Assembly (NCBI GenBank): GCA_021817065.1
Contig: JAKAWH010000020.1
Location: 1-36,089, forward strand
DNA: 36,089 nucleotides
Source: Actinomycetes bacterium
Lineage (GTDB): Bacteria > Actinomycetota > Acidimicrobiia > Acidimicrobiales > JAKAVM01
Direction: 5' to 3'
Notes under the pieces: model-generated
Database searches by the model: none
Told to the model about the DNA's origin: nothing
The model's input: the letters and a program-made list of their open reading frames with translations, nothing else
Made by a program: the position numbers and the translations under genes
Shown: positions 7,519 through 14,415 of the stretch, piece after piece
Numbering within the stretch: the stretch's first letter is position 1
Layout: every line of letters starts with the position of its first letter

Positions 7519-8030
7519 TCTGCAACGTCCGGCGAATCGCCACCTGCTTGCTCGGCGGAGACCGCTTCGATCAGCTCGGATTGCAACCAGGTGAGGTATC
7601 CGTACAGGAGCATCCCCTGTGACCGCACGTCTTCGGCGGACACGGTTGCCGGGTCGGGATAGGGCTCGTTCTCCTGGATGTCCAGCTTGGTGCCGATGAC
7701 CAGACGGATCTGGTTGAGGGCGCGCATCCACGCCAAGGCTTGTTCCTGGTTCAGGACCTCGGATTGGACCGTCTTGCGGAACGTCTCCAGCGAGGCGGCG
7801 CAGCCCTCCATCAGCTCGGAACGGGACAACGCAACGTACTCGGCTTCGGCATCGATGTCCTCCAGGTACGCCGGGGGGAATAGCCGTACCGTCGAGGGGT
7901 CGCCGGCACGGGCAAGCGCGAGTACGTGGGAGGGCAGCGATACCAGCACCGAACGCTCGTGGGGCGGGAGCCGCACGCTGTACCGGCCGTCGTCTCGGCG
8001 GCGGACGCCGAGGGGTGGGGCGAAGCTCAC
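7515..8030 (-). CDS. DUF2017 protein (ClpS-associated)
   Basis: I place the start at GTG 8030 because it lies 10 bp after the clpS stop with a GGGGA-type ribosome-binding site; the longer upstream frame only overlaps clpS. The 171-residue product reads MSFAPPLGVRRRDDGRYSV and continues with helical, acidic sequence including YLEDIDAEAEYVALSRSEL and RLVIGTKLDI, which I recognise as the actinobacterial DUF2017 family. The family is found next to clpS in many Actinobacteria, so a role in ClpS/ClpP-dependent proteolysis or its regulation is plausible, but no biochemical function is known to me. No catalytic motif, signal peptide or membrane segment is seen. Its stop overlaps a GTG that opens a mini-ORF toward the hydrolase. 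Confidence 0.85.
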   Translation of the reverse strand: MSFAPPLGVRRRDDGRYSVRLPPHERSVLVSLPSHVLALARAGDPSTVRLFPPAYLEDIDAEAEYVALSRSELMEGCAASLETFRKTVQSEVLNQEQALAWMRALNQIRLVIGTKLDIQENEPYPDPATVSAEDVRSQGMLLYGYLTWLQSELIEAVSAEQAGGDSPDVAE

Positions 8031-8040
8031 CGGTCCCCGT

Positions 8041-8352
8041 TCACACCTGCTCCAGGGTTGCCCACAAGCCGTGCTCGTGAAGCCGGAACACGTCCATCTC
8101 GGCGCGTTCCCGGGAGCCGCTGGAGACCACGGCTCGTCCCTTGGTGTGCACGTCGAGCATGAGCTTCTCGGCACGGGCCCTGCTGTAGCCGAAGAGCTTC
8201 TGGAAAACCCATGTCACGTACGACATCAGATTGATCGGGTCGTTCCACACGACCACCAGCCACGGCCGGTCCGTGGTGATCGATGAGCCGGTGCCCGGGA
8301 TCTCCTCCTCGACGGGGACCGCAGTCGGAACGGTGGTGGCAACGGTGCTCAC
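8041..8352 (-). CDS. clpS: ATP-dependent Clp protease adaptor ClpS
   Basis: The 103-residue protein has a flexible N-terminal tail of about 30 residues and then the complete ClpS core: [14 protein letters not shown] (the strand and Asn-Asp that help form the N-degron pocket), VFQKLFGYS, the [12 protein letters not shown] helix with its His, and the [14 protein letters not shown]-terminal region. ClpS delivers N-end-rule substrates to the ClpA/ClpC unfoldase in the cytoplasm. The length is normal. Its GTG start overlaps the TGA of ctaA (GTGA), and DUF2017 follows after 10 bp, the standard actinobacterial pairing. Neither ClpC nor ClpP is in the window. Confidence 0.96.
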   Translation of the reverse strand: MSTVATTVPTAVPVEEEIPGTGSSITTDRPWLVVVWNDPINLMSYVTWVFQKLFGYSRARAEKLMLDVHTKGRAVVSSGSRERAEMDVFRLHEHGLWATLEQV

Positions 8353-9383
8353 ATCAAAGATTGTGCCTCAGTAGGGCGGGCCGAGTGGGCAATCACCGGG
8401 GGGCCGGACCGGGCAGCCCGGGAGGTGGCGCGACCAGCTAGGCCGGCTTCCCCGTCAGCGGCCGGGTCGATCCGGTGGGTGAACAGCCCCAGGTGGAACC
8501 AAAGGACCGCTCCCAGCACGGTGGTCGCGCCCGCCAGATGAAGCGCCACCAGCCCGGCCGGCACCTTGAGGAAATACTGGGTGTAGCCGATACCCGCCTG
8601 AACGATCACGGCCGCCAGGAGCGCCTGACCCCGCCGGATGACGGTAGGCGGGACGTCGCCGATGCTTGTGGCGAAAAGAGTGGCCAGCACCAGTCCCGCC
8701 AGGAATGCCGCAAGGGTGGCGTGCAGCTCGGTGATCCCGCGGAATGAGATGGGCAGGCGGCGCACTCCGCGACTACCGCCGTGGGGGCCTGCTCCGCTAA
8801 CTGCAGTTCCGATTGCGATCACGACCACCGTGACGGCGACCAGCAGGCGTGACAGGGCGAGGAACCGGGTCGACACGGTGGGGATCAGGCTGCCGCCCTC
8901 TGGCAGGCGGCTGCGGGCGTAGAGGAAGACCGCAACCGCCACCATGGCTTCGGAGACCAGGAAATGGAACATCACCAGCGGGGGCCACAAGTGGTAGAGG
9001 ACAACCAGCCCGCCGATCACGATCTGGACCACGATGGCGGCAGCCAGCCGCATCGCGGGGACCACCAGGTCCCGCCGGAACGGGCGGAGCCGGAAAGCAG
9101 CAGCGAGGGTGACCACCACCAGGACGGAGATAGCCGTGGAGAGCAGGCGATTGCCGAACTCGATGTCCTTGTGGAACGAAAGCGCTCCCACGAAGCTGGT
9201 GCGGGTGCAGGAGGGCCAGTCGGGACATCCCAGTCCGGAGCCGGTGAGGCGGACCAAGCCCCCGCTGACGATGAGCAGGCCGAGGCCGATCATTGTGGTA
9301 AGAGCCAGTCGATTGAATGCTCGGGGCCCGGCAGTGGGGACGCGCACGACCCCCCACGCTACCGGAGCCGGGGGACTCCTCAC
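8349..9383 (-). CDS. ctaA: Heme A synthase CtaA/COX15
   Basis: This integral membrane protein converts heme O to heme A for cytochrome oxidase. About eight membrane helices are visible. After helix 1 ([25 protein letters not shown]) comes the loop [10 protein letters not shown] with the cysteine pair seen in Gram-positive CtaA. Candidate heme-ligand histidines lie in [19 protein letters not shown] and LHLAGATTV. The site usually written E..HR reads EFGNR here, which I recall as the usual actinobacterial form. I prefer GTG 9383, which overlaps the permease stop as GTGA and gives 344 residues; GTG 9347 (332 residues) is an alternative. The longer upstream frame merely shadows the permease. clpS follows with a 4-nt overlap. 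No heme O synthase or oxidase gene is in the window. Confidence 0.9.
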   Translation of the reverse strand: MRSPPAPVAWGVVRVPTAGPRAFNRLALTTMIGLGLLIVSGGLVRLTGSGLGCPDWPSCTRTSFVGALSFHKDIEFGNRLLSTAISVLVVVTLAAAFRLRPFRRDLVVPAMRLAAAIVVQIVIGGLVVLYHLWPPLVMFHFLVSEAMVAVAVFLYARSRLPEGGSLIPTVSTRFLALSRLLVAVTVVVIAIGTAVSGAGPHGGSRGVRRLPISFRGITELHATLAAFLAGLVLATLFATSIGDVPPTVIRRGQALLAAVIVQAGIGYTQYFLKVPAGLVALHLAGATTVLGAVLWFHLGLFTHRIDPAADGEAGLAGRATSRAARSGPPVIAHSARPTEAQSLM

Positions 9384-10117
9384 TCCCAGCGGAAGAATGC
9401 GCGGGCGGCTGCGCCAGCGACTGCCACCCACACGCAGAGCACCACCCAAGGTCCCGCCCCCACCGGTGCACCGGACGACAAAGTGTGGCGGAATACCTGG
9501 GCGAGCGCGGTTGAAGGCAGCCCTTCTGAAAAAGTTCGCAGCCCGGCGGGGAGCTTGGTGAGGGGAGCGAACATCCCGCTCACCAGGAGAAGCAGGAACC
9601 AGAGCCCGTTGGCCAGACCGAGGATCAGGTAGGCCGACAAAGTGCCCGCCATCAGGAGACCGAGGGCTGCGAGGGACATAGTGGCCAGCAGGCCAGCAAG
9701 GATCGCTTCCAGCGCCGAGCCCACTCCGGCGGGCAGGGCGGCGTGCCACCCAAGGGCCAGACCGACCCCCACCAGAACCACCGCCTGGATCACCTCCACT
9801 GCAAGAACCGCGACGGTCTTAGCGGCGATCAGCCGGCCGCGCCCGAGCGGAGTGGTTCCAAGTCGCTTCAGGACCCCGTAGTAGCGCTCAAATCCTGTTG
9901 CGATAGATACATTCACGAGGGATGTCGACATGACCGCGAGGGCGAGTATGCCCGGGGTCAGGAAGTCGACCGGCTTGGCCGACCCGGTGGCCAGGATGTG
10001 CACCGAGGAGAAGCCCGCCAGGGCGGCGACCGGGATCACGATCGCCAGAAGGAGGGATTCCCCACGCCGGAGGGTCATCATGGTCTCGGCGCGGGCCTGG
10101 GCGGCGAATGCTTTCAC
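9380..10117 (-). CDS. ABC-2 type transporter permease
   Basis: The 245-residue membrane protein has about six helices and the ABC-2 export layout: a cytoplasmic start MKAFAAQARAETMMTLRR, helices from residue 20 on, the coupling segment FERYYGVLKRLGTTPLGR, and LANGLWFLLLLVSGMFAPL near the end. It should pair with the ATPase encoded just upstream to export a small molecule or drug; the substrate is unknown. Its GTG start sits in the last of three copies of a duplicated junction sequence. The two upstream GTGs in the earlier copies are out of frame and open 18-codon mini-ORFs. Its own stop overlaps the preferred ctaA start as GTGA. Some actinobacterial ABC pairs next to ctaA are annotated with haem or redox roles; I cannot support that here. 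Confidence 0.88.
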   Translation of the reverse strand: MKAFAAQARAETMMTLRRGESLLLAIVIPVAALAGFSSVHILATGSAKPVDFLTPGILALAVMSTSLVNVSIATGFERYYGVLKRLGTTPLGRGRLIAAKTVAVLAVEVIQAVVLVGVGLALGWHAALPAGVGSALEAILAGLLATMSLAALGLLMAGTLSAYLILGLANGLWFLLLLVSGMFAPLTKLPAGLRTFSEGLPSTALAQVFRHTLSSGAPVGAGPWVVLCVWVAVAGAAARAFFRWE

Positions 10118-10170
10118 CCTCGCCTTCCCGGTGCGGGGAGGGATGGGGCCTGGGCGGCGAATGCTTTCAC
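10114..10170 (-). CDS. Possible 18-codon relay mini-ORF, second copy
   Basis: Opens at GTG 10170 in the middle repeat unit, encodes MKAFAAQAPSLPAPGRRG and stops at a TGA overlapping the permease GTG at 10117 (GTGA). The first eight residues equal the permease N-terminus. It is identical to the mini-ORF immediately upstream. Translation is inferred only. Confidence 0.4.
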   Translation of the reverse strand: MKAFAAQAPSLPAPGRRG

Positions 10171-10223
10171 CCTCGCCTTCCCGGTGCGGGGAGGGATGGG
10201 GCCTGGGCGGCGAATGCTTTCAC
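10167..10223 (-). CDS. Possible 18-codon relay mini-ORF, first copy
   Basis: Opens at GTG 10223, which overlaps the ATPase stop as GTGA. It encodes MKAFAAQAPSLPAPGRRG and stops at a TGA overlapping the GTG of the next mini-ORF at 10170. This is probably the ancestral permease start position: without the duplication the permease would begin here, directly coupled to the ATPase. Confidence 0.4.
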   Translation of the reverse strand: MKAFAAQAPSLPAPGRRG

Positions 10224-10999
10224 CCTCGCTTTCCCCGCACCACGTCGAGGAAGACGTCCTCCAGACGTTCTACCCCTCTCTCCTCCTTCAGCGAGGTGGG
10301 TGTTCCGGAGGCGACCACTCGCCCACGGTCGACGATGACCACCCGGTCGGCGATCCGCTCGGCCTCATCCAGCTCGTGGGTGGCCAGTAGCACACAGACG
10401 TCCCGATCACGCAAGGTCCCGATCACCTCGCGGATGGTGAGGCGGCCCTCCAGGTCGACACCCGAGGTGGGCTCGTCCAGAAAAGCGACTTCCGGGCGAC
10501 CGATCAGCGCCAGGGCCAGGCTGAGGCGCCGTTGCTCCCCGCCGGAGAGGCGCCGCCATCCCGTTCGGGCGACCCGGGTGAGGCCCAGCAGATCGAGAAG
10601 AGCGGCCGGGTCGTCCGGATTGTCGTAATAGGAGGCGAAAAGATCCAGAGCCTGCGCCGGGCCCATGGTGGGGTACACGCCTCCCTGCTGGAGCATCACC
10701 CCGATTCGGGGCGCCAGGCGGGCGGCGTCGCCGATCGGATCGAGGCCAAGGACCCGGACCTCGCCCGCGGCCGGCTTGCGGTAGCCCTCCAGCGTCTCCA
10801 CCGTGGTGGTCTTGCCGGCTCCGTTGGGACCGAGAACTGCCACCACCTCACCTTTGCGGGCGGTGAGGCTTAAACCATCCACCGCGCACACCCGCCCGTA
10901 GCGGACCACCAGGCCGTTGACCGAGACGGCCGCAGGCTCCGAGGGGTCAGGGGCGCCGTTCACCGTGGCCACGGTAGCTTGTAGGCCCATGATCGACAT
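10220..10999 (-). CDS. ABC transporter ATP-binding protein
   Basis: A cytoplasmic ABC ATPase of about 259 residues with Walker A GPNGAGKTTT, Q-loop in GVMLQQGGV, signature LSGGEQRRLSLALAL, Walker B VAFLDEPTSGVD and the H-loop in LLATHELDEAERIADR. Subfamily features match drug/antibiotic export (DrrA/CcmA-like). It pairs with the downstream ABC-2 permease. I prefer the ATG at 10999 because AGGAG lies 4 nt upstream; ATG 10990 and GTGs at 10972 and 10963 are alternatives. With the preferred start the gene overlaps the divergent serS start by 11 bp, an unusually tight head-to-head arrangement. Its stop overlaps a GTG that opens the mini-ORF chain leading to the permease. Confidence 0.9.
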   Translation of the reverse strand: MSIMGLQATVATVNGAPDPSEPAAVSVNGLVVRYGRVCAVDGLSLTARKGEVVAVLGPNGAGKTTTVETLEGYRKPAAGEVRVLGLDPIGDAARLAPRIGVMLQQGGVYPTMGPAQALDLFASYYDNPDDPAALLDLLGLTRVARTGWRRLSGGEQRRLSLALALIGRPEVAFLDEPTSGVDLEGRLTIREVIGTLRDRDVCVLLATHELDEAERIADRVVIVDRGRVVASGTPTSLKEERGVERLEDVFLDVVRGKRG

Positions 11000-12401
11000 A
11001 AAGCTCCTGCGCAGCAATCCGGAGATGGTGCGCTCCGCGCTGGGCCGGAGGGGGATCGATCTCGCCGACGTCGATCAGGTGGTGGCGGCCGACGATCTCT
11101 GGCGGGCGGCACTGGCTTCCCAGGAGGAGGCACGCGCGGAAGTGAAGTCCCTCTCCCGCCAGGTTGGTGACGCGCGCCGTGCGGGTGAGGACACCCGGGC
11201 CAACGAGCTCGCCGAAGCGAGCCGGGCCGCAGGCGATCGGGAGCGGGAATGGGGCGAAAGGGCAGGTGCCGCCTTCCAGGAGCGGCAGCGGCTGCTCCTC
11301 GCCATTCCCAACCTGCCCTCTCCCGACTGCCCCGACGGGGTCGGTCCCGAGGACAACCCGGTGGTGTCCTGGTGGGCACCCTTTTCTCTCGGTGGCGCCG
11401 GAACGCCCCCGGCTGCTGCAGACGTCGGTGGCGCCGGAGCGAAGCCGGGAGCGACGGTCCCCGGCGGCGATCCCCAGAGCGAGATCGAGTCGCACTACGA
11501 GAAGCACCAGCAAGTCCCCCACTGGGAGGTGGGGGCCGAGTTGGGCATACTCGACATGGAGCGGGGCGCCAAGCTATCCGGGTCGATGTTCCCCATGTAC
11601 CGGGGTGCCGGGGCCACACTGGTGCGCTCCCTGGTCGGGTGGGCTCTGACCCGTCACGCGGAACCGGGACCCTTCGGAGCCTTCGAGGAGATCCGGCCAC
11701 CCACCCTGGTGAAGACCGAGACGATGGTCTCCACCGGCCACCTTCCCAAATTCGCGGACGACGCTTACCACGTCGATAGGGACGACCTGTGGGCGATCCC
11801 TACCGCCGAAGTGCCTCTTACCTCCCTCACTCGCGACGAGATACTCACAGAGGAGGAGCTTCCCGCCCTGCTCACCGCCCACACATCGTGCTTCCGCCGG
11901 GAGGCAGGATCGGCCGGCCGGGACACCCGGGGGCTCTTGCGGGTGCACGAGTTCGACAAGGTCGAGATTCTGGCTGTCTCGACGCCCGAACAGGCGCCGG
12001 CGCTGCACACCGAACTGATGCGTCGTGCCGAGGGTTTGGTGCGCGAATTGGGTCTCGCCTACAGGGTGGTGGACCTGTGCGCCGGGGACCTGGGTAACTC
12101 GGCGGCCCGTACCTGGGACATCGAGGTCTACGCGCCGGGGTGCGGCATGTGGTTGGAGGTCTCGTCGGTGTCGTGGTTCTCCGACTACCAAGCCCGCCGC
12201 GCCAATATCCGGTACCGCCTGAGGGACTCCAAGGAACTCGCTATCGCGCACACCCTCAATGGGTCGGCAGTGGCGGTTCCCCGCATCTGGGCTGCGCTGG
12301 TGGAGACCTACCGGCAATCCGACGGGTCGGTAGCGGTGCCAGAGTGCCTGCAACCCTTCATGGGTCGCAAGGCGATTCAGTCGTGCCAGCCGACGATGTA
12401 G
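10989..12401 (+). CDS. serS: Seryl-tRNA synthetase
   Basis: The ATG at 10989 gives MIDIKLLRSNPEMVRSALGR, the standard SerRS start. Residues 1-110 form the antiparallel coiled-coil tRNA-binding arm. IPNLPSPDCPDGVGPEDN leads into the class II catalytic core: ELGILDMERGAKLSGSMF, the TAEVPLTSL serine-site strand, the motif-2 region TSCFRREAGSAGRDTRGLLR with HEFDKVE, and a motif-3 region ending LNGSAVAVPRIWAALVE. The product charges tRNA-Ser and probably also tRNA-Sec if present. At 470 residues it is longer than usual (about 420-430) because of a Gly/Ala/Pro-rich insert of roughly 26 residues near position 135, made of a 36-bp duplication (11389-11460). It starts head-to-head with the ABC ATPase, and its end overlaps the convergent phoU gene by 25 bp. 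Confidence 0.97.
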   Translation: MIDIKLLRSNPEMVRSALGRRGIDLADVDQVVAADDLWRAALASQEEARAEVKSLSRQVGDARRAGEDTRANELAEASRAAGDREREWGERAGAAFQERQRLLLAIPNLPSPDCPDGVGPEDNPVVSWWAPFSLGGAGTPPAAADVGGAGAKPGATVPGGDPQSEIESHYEKHQQVPHWEVGAELGILDMERGAKLSGSMFPMYRGAGATLVRSLVGWALTRHAEPGPFGAFEEIRPPTLVKTETMVSTGHLPKFADDAYHVDRDDLWAIPTAEVPLTSLTRDEILTEEELPALLTAHTSCFRREAGSAGRDTRGLLRVHEFDKVEILAVSTPEQAPALHTELMRRAEGLVRELGLAYRVVDLCAGDLGNSAARTWDIEVYAPGCGMWLEVSSVSWFSDYQARRANIRYRLRDSKELAIAHTLNGSAVAVPRIWAALVETYRQSDGSVAVPECLQPFMGRKAIQSCQPTM

Positions 12402-13045
12402 GTGACTCTCTCGCCGATCGACACCGCGTGGTCGGCAGTCCTCTCGAAGAACCTGCCAACCAGAGCCATCTGCACCGCCCTCTGGATCCCGACCTCATCG
12501 GGAGAGGTGCTCGTGAAGATGGTCCGGAATAGGTCGCGCTGGAGGTCGTCCATGGCATCGTCCATGTCGCTGAGAGCCGACGCCTTGACAGGGTCCATGT
12601 CGGCGAAGGCGTCGATGGCAACCCGCATTTGCACGGTGGCCTGCTCCCGCATCCGGTCGATCAGCCCGCGCAGGCGCGCGTCGAGGGGGTGGGGGTATAG
12701 ATGGCGGGACGCTTTGGTGACGTTGATCATCAGGTCTCCAGTGCGCCCCAGGGCGTACACGACCTTGATGACCGCGACAGCGGTGCGTAGCTCCTCGCCG
12801 GCGAGCTGGCCGAGAGCGAGCAGTTCGTACGCGCGGTCCTCGACCGAGTGGGTCAGAGCGTCGATGGCCAGGTCTCCCTCGATCACCTTCTCTCCCGTTT
12901 CCAGGTCGGTGTCGAGGAGAGCCGCAGTGGCCGCCTGCATCGCCTCCACCACCATCGCGCCCAGCCGGACCACGTCCTTCTTCATCGACTCCAGCTCGGC
13001 GCGCACACCTCCGGGAGGTTCGCTAATCGGACTGATTTCAGCCAT
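12377..13045 (-). CDS. phoU: Phosphate signalling protein PhoU
   Basis: The 222-residue, all-helical cytoplasmic protein contains two PhoU three-helix bundles. Each has an acidic metal-binding motif: EGDLAIDAL in the first and SDMDDAMDDLQ in the second. The C-terminal RFFERTADHAVSIGERV is a strong family signature. PhoU links the Pst phosphate transporter to a PhoR-type sensor kinase and restrains phosphate uptake. No pst or phoR gene is in the window. The ATG at 13045 overlaps by one base (TAATG) the stop of a 15-codon ORF described separately, which suggests translational coupling. Its 3' end overlaps serS by 25 bp tail-to-tail. Confidence 0.95.
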   Translation of the reverse strand: MAEISPISEPPGGVRAELESMKKDVVRLGAMVVEAMQAATAALLDTDLETGEKVIEGDLAIDALTHSVEDRAYELLALGQLAGEELRTAVAVIKVVYALGRTGDLMINVTKASRHLYPHPLDARLRGLIDRMREQATVQMRVAIDAFADMDPVKASALSDMDDAMDDLQRDLFRTIFTSTSPDEVGIQRAVQMALVGRFFERTADHAVSIGERVTYIVGWHD

Positions 13046-13092
13046 TAGGACGCCCCGAGGGGACTGGTGGCTTCAGTCGTCAGATAAGTCAT
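13045..13092 (-). CDS. Conserved 15-residue leader micro-ORF (MTYLTTEATSPLGAS)
   Basis: An ATG at 13092 opens 15 codons ending in TAA that shares one base with the phoU ATG. A second ORF of the same length and pattern precedes the PAP2 gene at 31370-31417. The two share 9 of 15 residues (counting the initiator), the codons CCC CTC GGG GCG exactly, and 39 of 50 bases including the start codon of the downstream gene. The pattern is MTxLxxEAxxPLGAx. No strong Shine-Dalgarno is seen before this copy. I do not recognise the peptide. It may be a coupling leader, a small protein, or part of an RNA element. Confidence 0.55.
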   Translation of the reverse strand: MTYLTTEATSPLGAS

Positions 13093-13121
13093 TGGTCCGA
13101 TCGCTGAGAACTCGAGCGCCC

Positions 13122-13133
13122 AGGCGCAGGCAC
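13122..13133. repeat. Dispersed 12-mer AGGCGCAGGCAC, copy 1
   Basis: This 12-mer lies upstream of the phoU leader and recurs as AGGCGCAGACAC at 16234-16245 and AGGCGCAGGCAC at 19863-19874, all intergenic. Here it has no obvious inverted partner. It may be a small dispersed repeat or terminator remnant. Confidence 0.5.
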
Positions 13134-13229
13134 CTCACTTGCCCACCCTACTCGGGGCTTCCGACCTTGAAGCACGGATGCTGCGACGCGCCCTCGGGAA
13201 GCCCGGACTTTTCGGGGCGCTGGCCAGCC

Positions 13230-14243
13230 TCAGGAAGCCGGTGGCGCCAGGTAGCCGGCAATGCGAAAGGAAGGACCGTCCCCGTTGCTGCTCCCGTTGC
13301 CGTTGAACACCCAGACCGACGCCTTCTTCGAGCCGCCATCGCCCGGCAAGGGCAGCTCGCAGGTCGAGGCGATGAAGCGGAGCGCCTCGTCGACCACGTC
13401 TCCGTGGGTGCAGACAACCACCCCCTGGTTGCGGTACTCGGCGAGGAGGTCCCCGGCGTGCGCCCCCTGCCCTTCGCCGAGGCGCGGCTCGATGTCGATG
13501 GGAAGACCGGTGAGCGCCGCGAGCGGCTCCACTGTCTCGATGCACCGGGCAGCCGGGCTCGACACGATCCTCGCGATCGGGTAACCGGCGATCCTTCCGG
13601 CGAGGAGGGAGGATTGGGAGGCTCCTTTTGCGTCGAGGGGCCGCGCGGTGTCGTCGTCTCCCCATGCGTAGCGATCGCCTGCGCTGGCGTGGCGGATCAC
13701 CAGGATCGGTGCTTTCCGGGACAGCTTGGCCGCATCCGGGTTCTGGCCGGTTAGATCGGAGGAAGTCAACCCCATGCGGCCAGCGAAGGCCCAGAGGACG
13801 AAGCGGTCCCTGGACAGATCCGCCTCGGTGAGCGCGTCGGGAAGGGAAACCCACCGTGCGTCGTCGATCTCGAGGGTGGGCGACAGGGTGTGCAGGCTCT
13901 CGTCGCTTCCCGCGTGCATCGACCAGTAGTGGACTGCCTTGGTACGCCCCAGCCGGTCCACGTAGTGGGCGACGCCGATCGGGTCGTCGGCTGAACAGGT
14001 CATACCAGTCTCCTCCTCCACCTCCCGAAGAGCGCAGGTGGTCAGGTCCTCGCCGGGATCCTGCTTACCCTTTGGGAGGGACCAGTCCCCATGGAGATGG
14101 TGGTGCACCAGGACTACCTCTACCCGGTTCGGGTCGAGCCGGCGCCAGATCACCCCGCCGGCCCCCCGTACCTCGGGTTCCACGCCGTATCCCCTGCTAT
14201 ACACCTCGTTTGGTGTGGCCACGGCCGCAAGGCTCACCGGCAC
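13230..14243 (-). CDS. mutT1: Nudix hydrolase fused to histidine phosphatase (MutT1-like)
   Basis: Residues 25-160 form a Nudix domain with a complete Nudix box from Gly59 (GKQDPGE) through REVEEETGM (73-81). Residues 178-337 form a SixA/phosphoglycerate-mutase-like phosphatase with the RHA catalytic motif (Arg184-His185), a downstream SSPAARCIET and the second catalytic His in VVCTHGDVVDE. The two-domain order matches mycobacterial MutT1, which removes 8-oxo-(d)GTP and diadenosine polyphosphates. The protein acts in the cytoplasm in nucleotide-pool sanitation. The GTG at 14243 is the start used; GTG at 14237 two codons later is an alternative. Its stop is 184 bp before phoU on the same strand. 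The fusion is known from other Actinobacteria. Fold and domain order are firm; the exact substrate is inferred. Confidence 0.9.
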   Translation of the reverse strand: MPVSLAAVATPNEVYSRGYGVEPEVRGAGGVIWRRLDPNRVEVVLVHHHLHGDWSLPKGKQDPGEDLTTCALREVEEETGMTCSADDPIGVAHYVDRLGRTKAVHYWSMHAGSDESLHTLSPTLEIDDARWVSLPDALTEADLSRDRFVLWAFAGRMGLTSSDLTGQNPDAAKLSRKAPILVIRHASAGDRYAWGDDDTARPLDAKGASQSSLLAGRIAGYPIARIVSSPAARCIETVEPLAALTGLPIDIEPRLGEGQGAHAGDLLAEYRNQGVVVCTHGDVVDEALRFIASTCELPLPGDGGSKKASVWVFNGNGSSNGDGPSFRIAGYLAPPAS

Positions 14244-14340
14244 ACCTCCGTTTCCTGCTCATTGCGCTGCACTTCATGCACGTATAGCCGCCGGACACAT
14301 GGAGCCCGAGCTTAGGGGTGACCGGTCTACGGTTGGTGGA

Positions 14341-14415
14341 CCGTTTCAGCCCACCCGGCGATATCGGTGCACGCTCCTCGCTGCCGTTTCAGCCCACCCG
14401 CCGATATCGGTGCAC
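14341..14415. repeat. 32-bp direct repeat at the 3' end of an ABC permease gene
   Basis: A 32-bp sequence at 14384-14415, covering the last codons and stop of the minus-strand permease, recurs at 14341-14372 just beyond the gene with one mismatch (period 43 bp). It is a partial duplication of a gene end. It holds the palindromic GATATC and the codons for VHRYRRVG and stop. Confidence 0.9.

Larger units (their letters stand above)
10095..10229. repeat. 53-bp tandem repeat across ATPase/permease junction
   Basis: Two full 53-bp units (10095-10147, 10148-10200) are followed by a partial third (10201 to about 10229). Each copy contains, on the minus strand, GTGAAAGCATTCGCCGCC, the permease start region. 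The rightmost copy overlaps the ATPase stop and the leftmost is the start of the permease itself. The full units are identical; the right edge diverges (AAGGCG versus AAAGCG in the ATPase end). Confidence 0.92.

Noticed and set aside
9348-9749. N-terminal extension of ctaA to codon 466
   Set aside because: The added residues lie in the permease gene in another frame, are Arg/Pro-rich and lack CtaA similarity.
10095-10229. Possible CRISPR array
   Set aside because: The 53-bp units are contiguous with no unique spacers and no cas genes are present; the same holds for 29824-29909 and 14341-14415.
13045-13092. Known riboswitch upstream of phoU or PAP2
   Set aside because: I compared it from memory with fluoride, ZTP, guanidine and SAM classes and found no match to their core motifs. 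The conserved reading frame is the better explanation, though an RNA role is not excluded.
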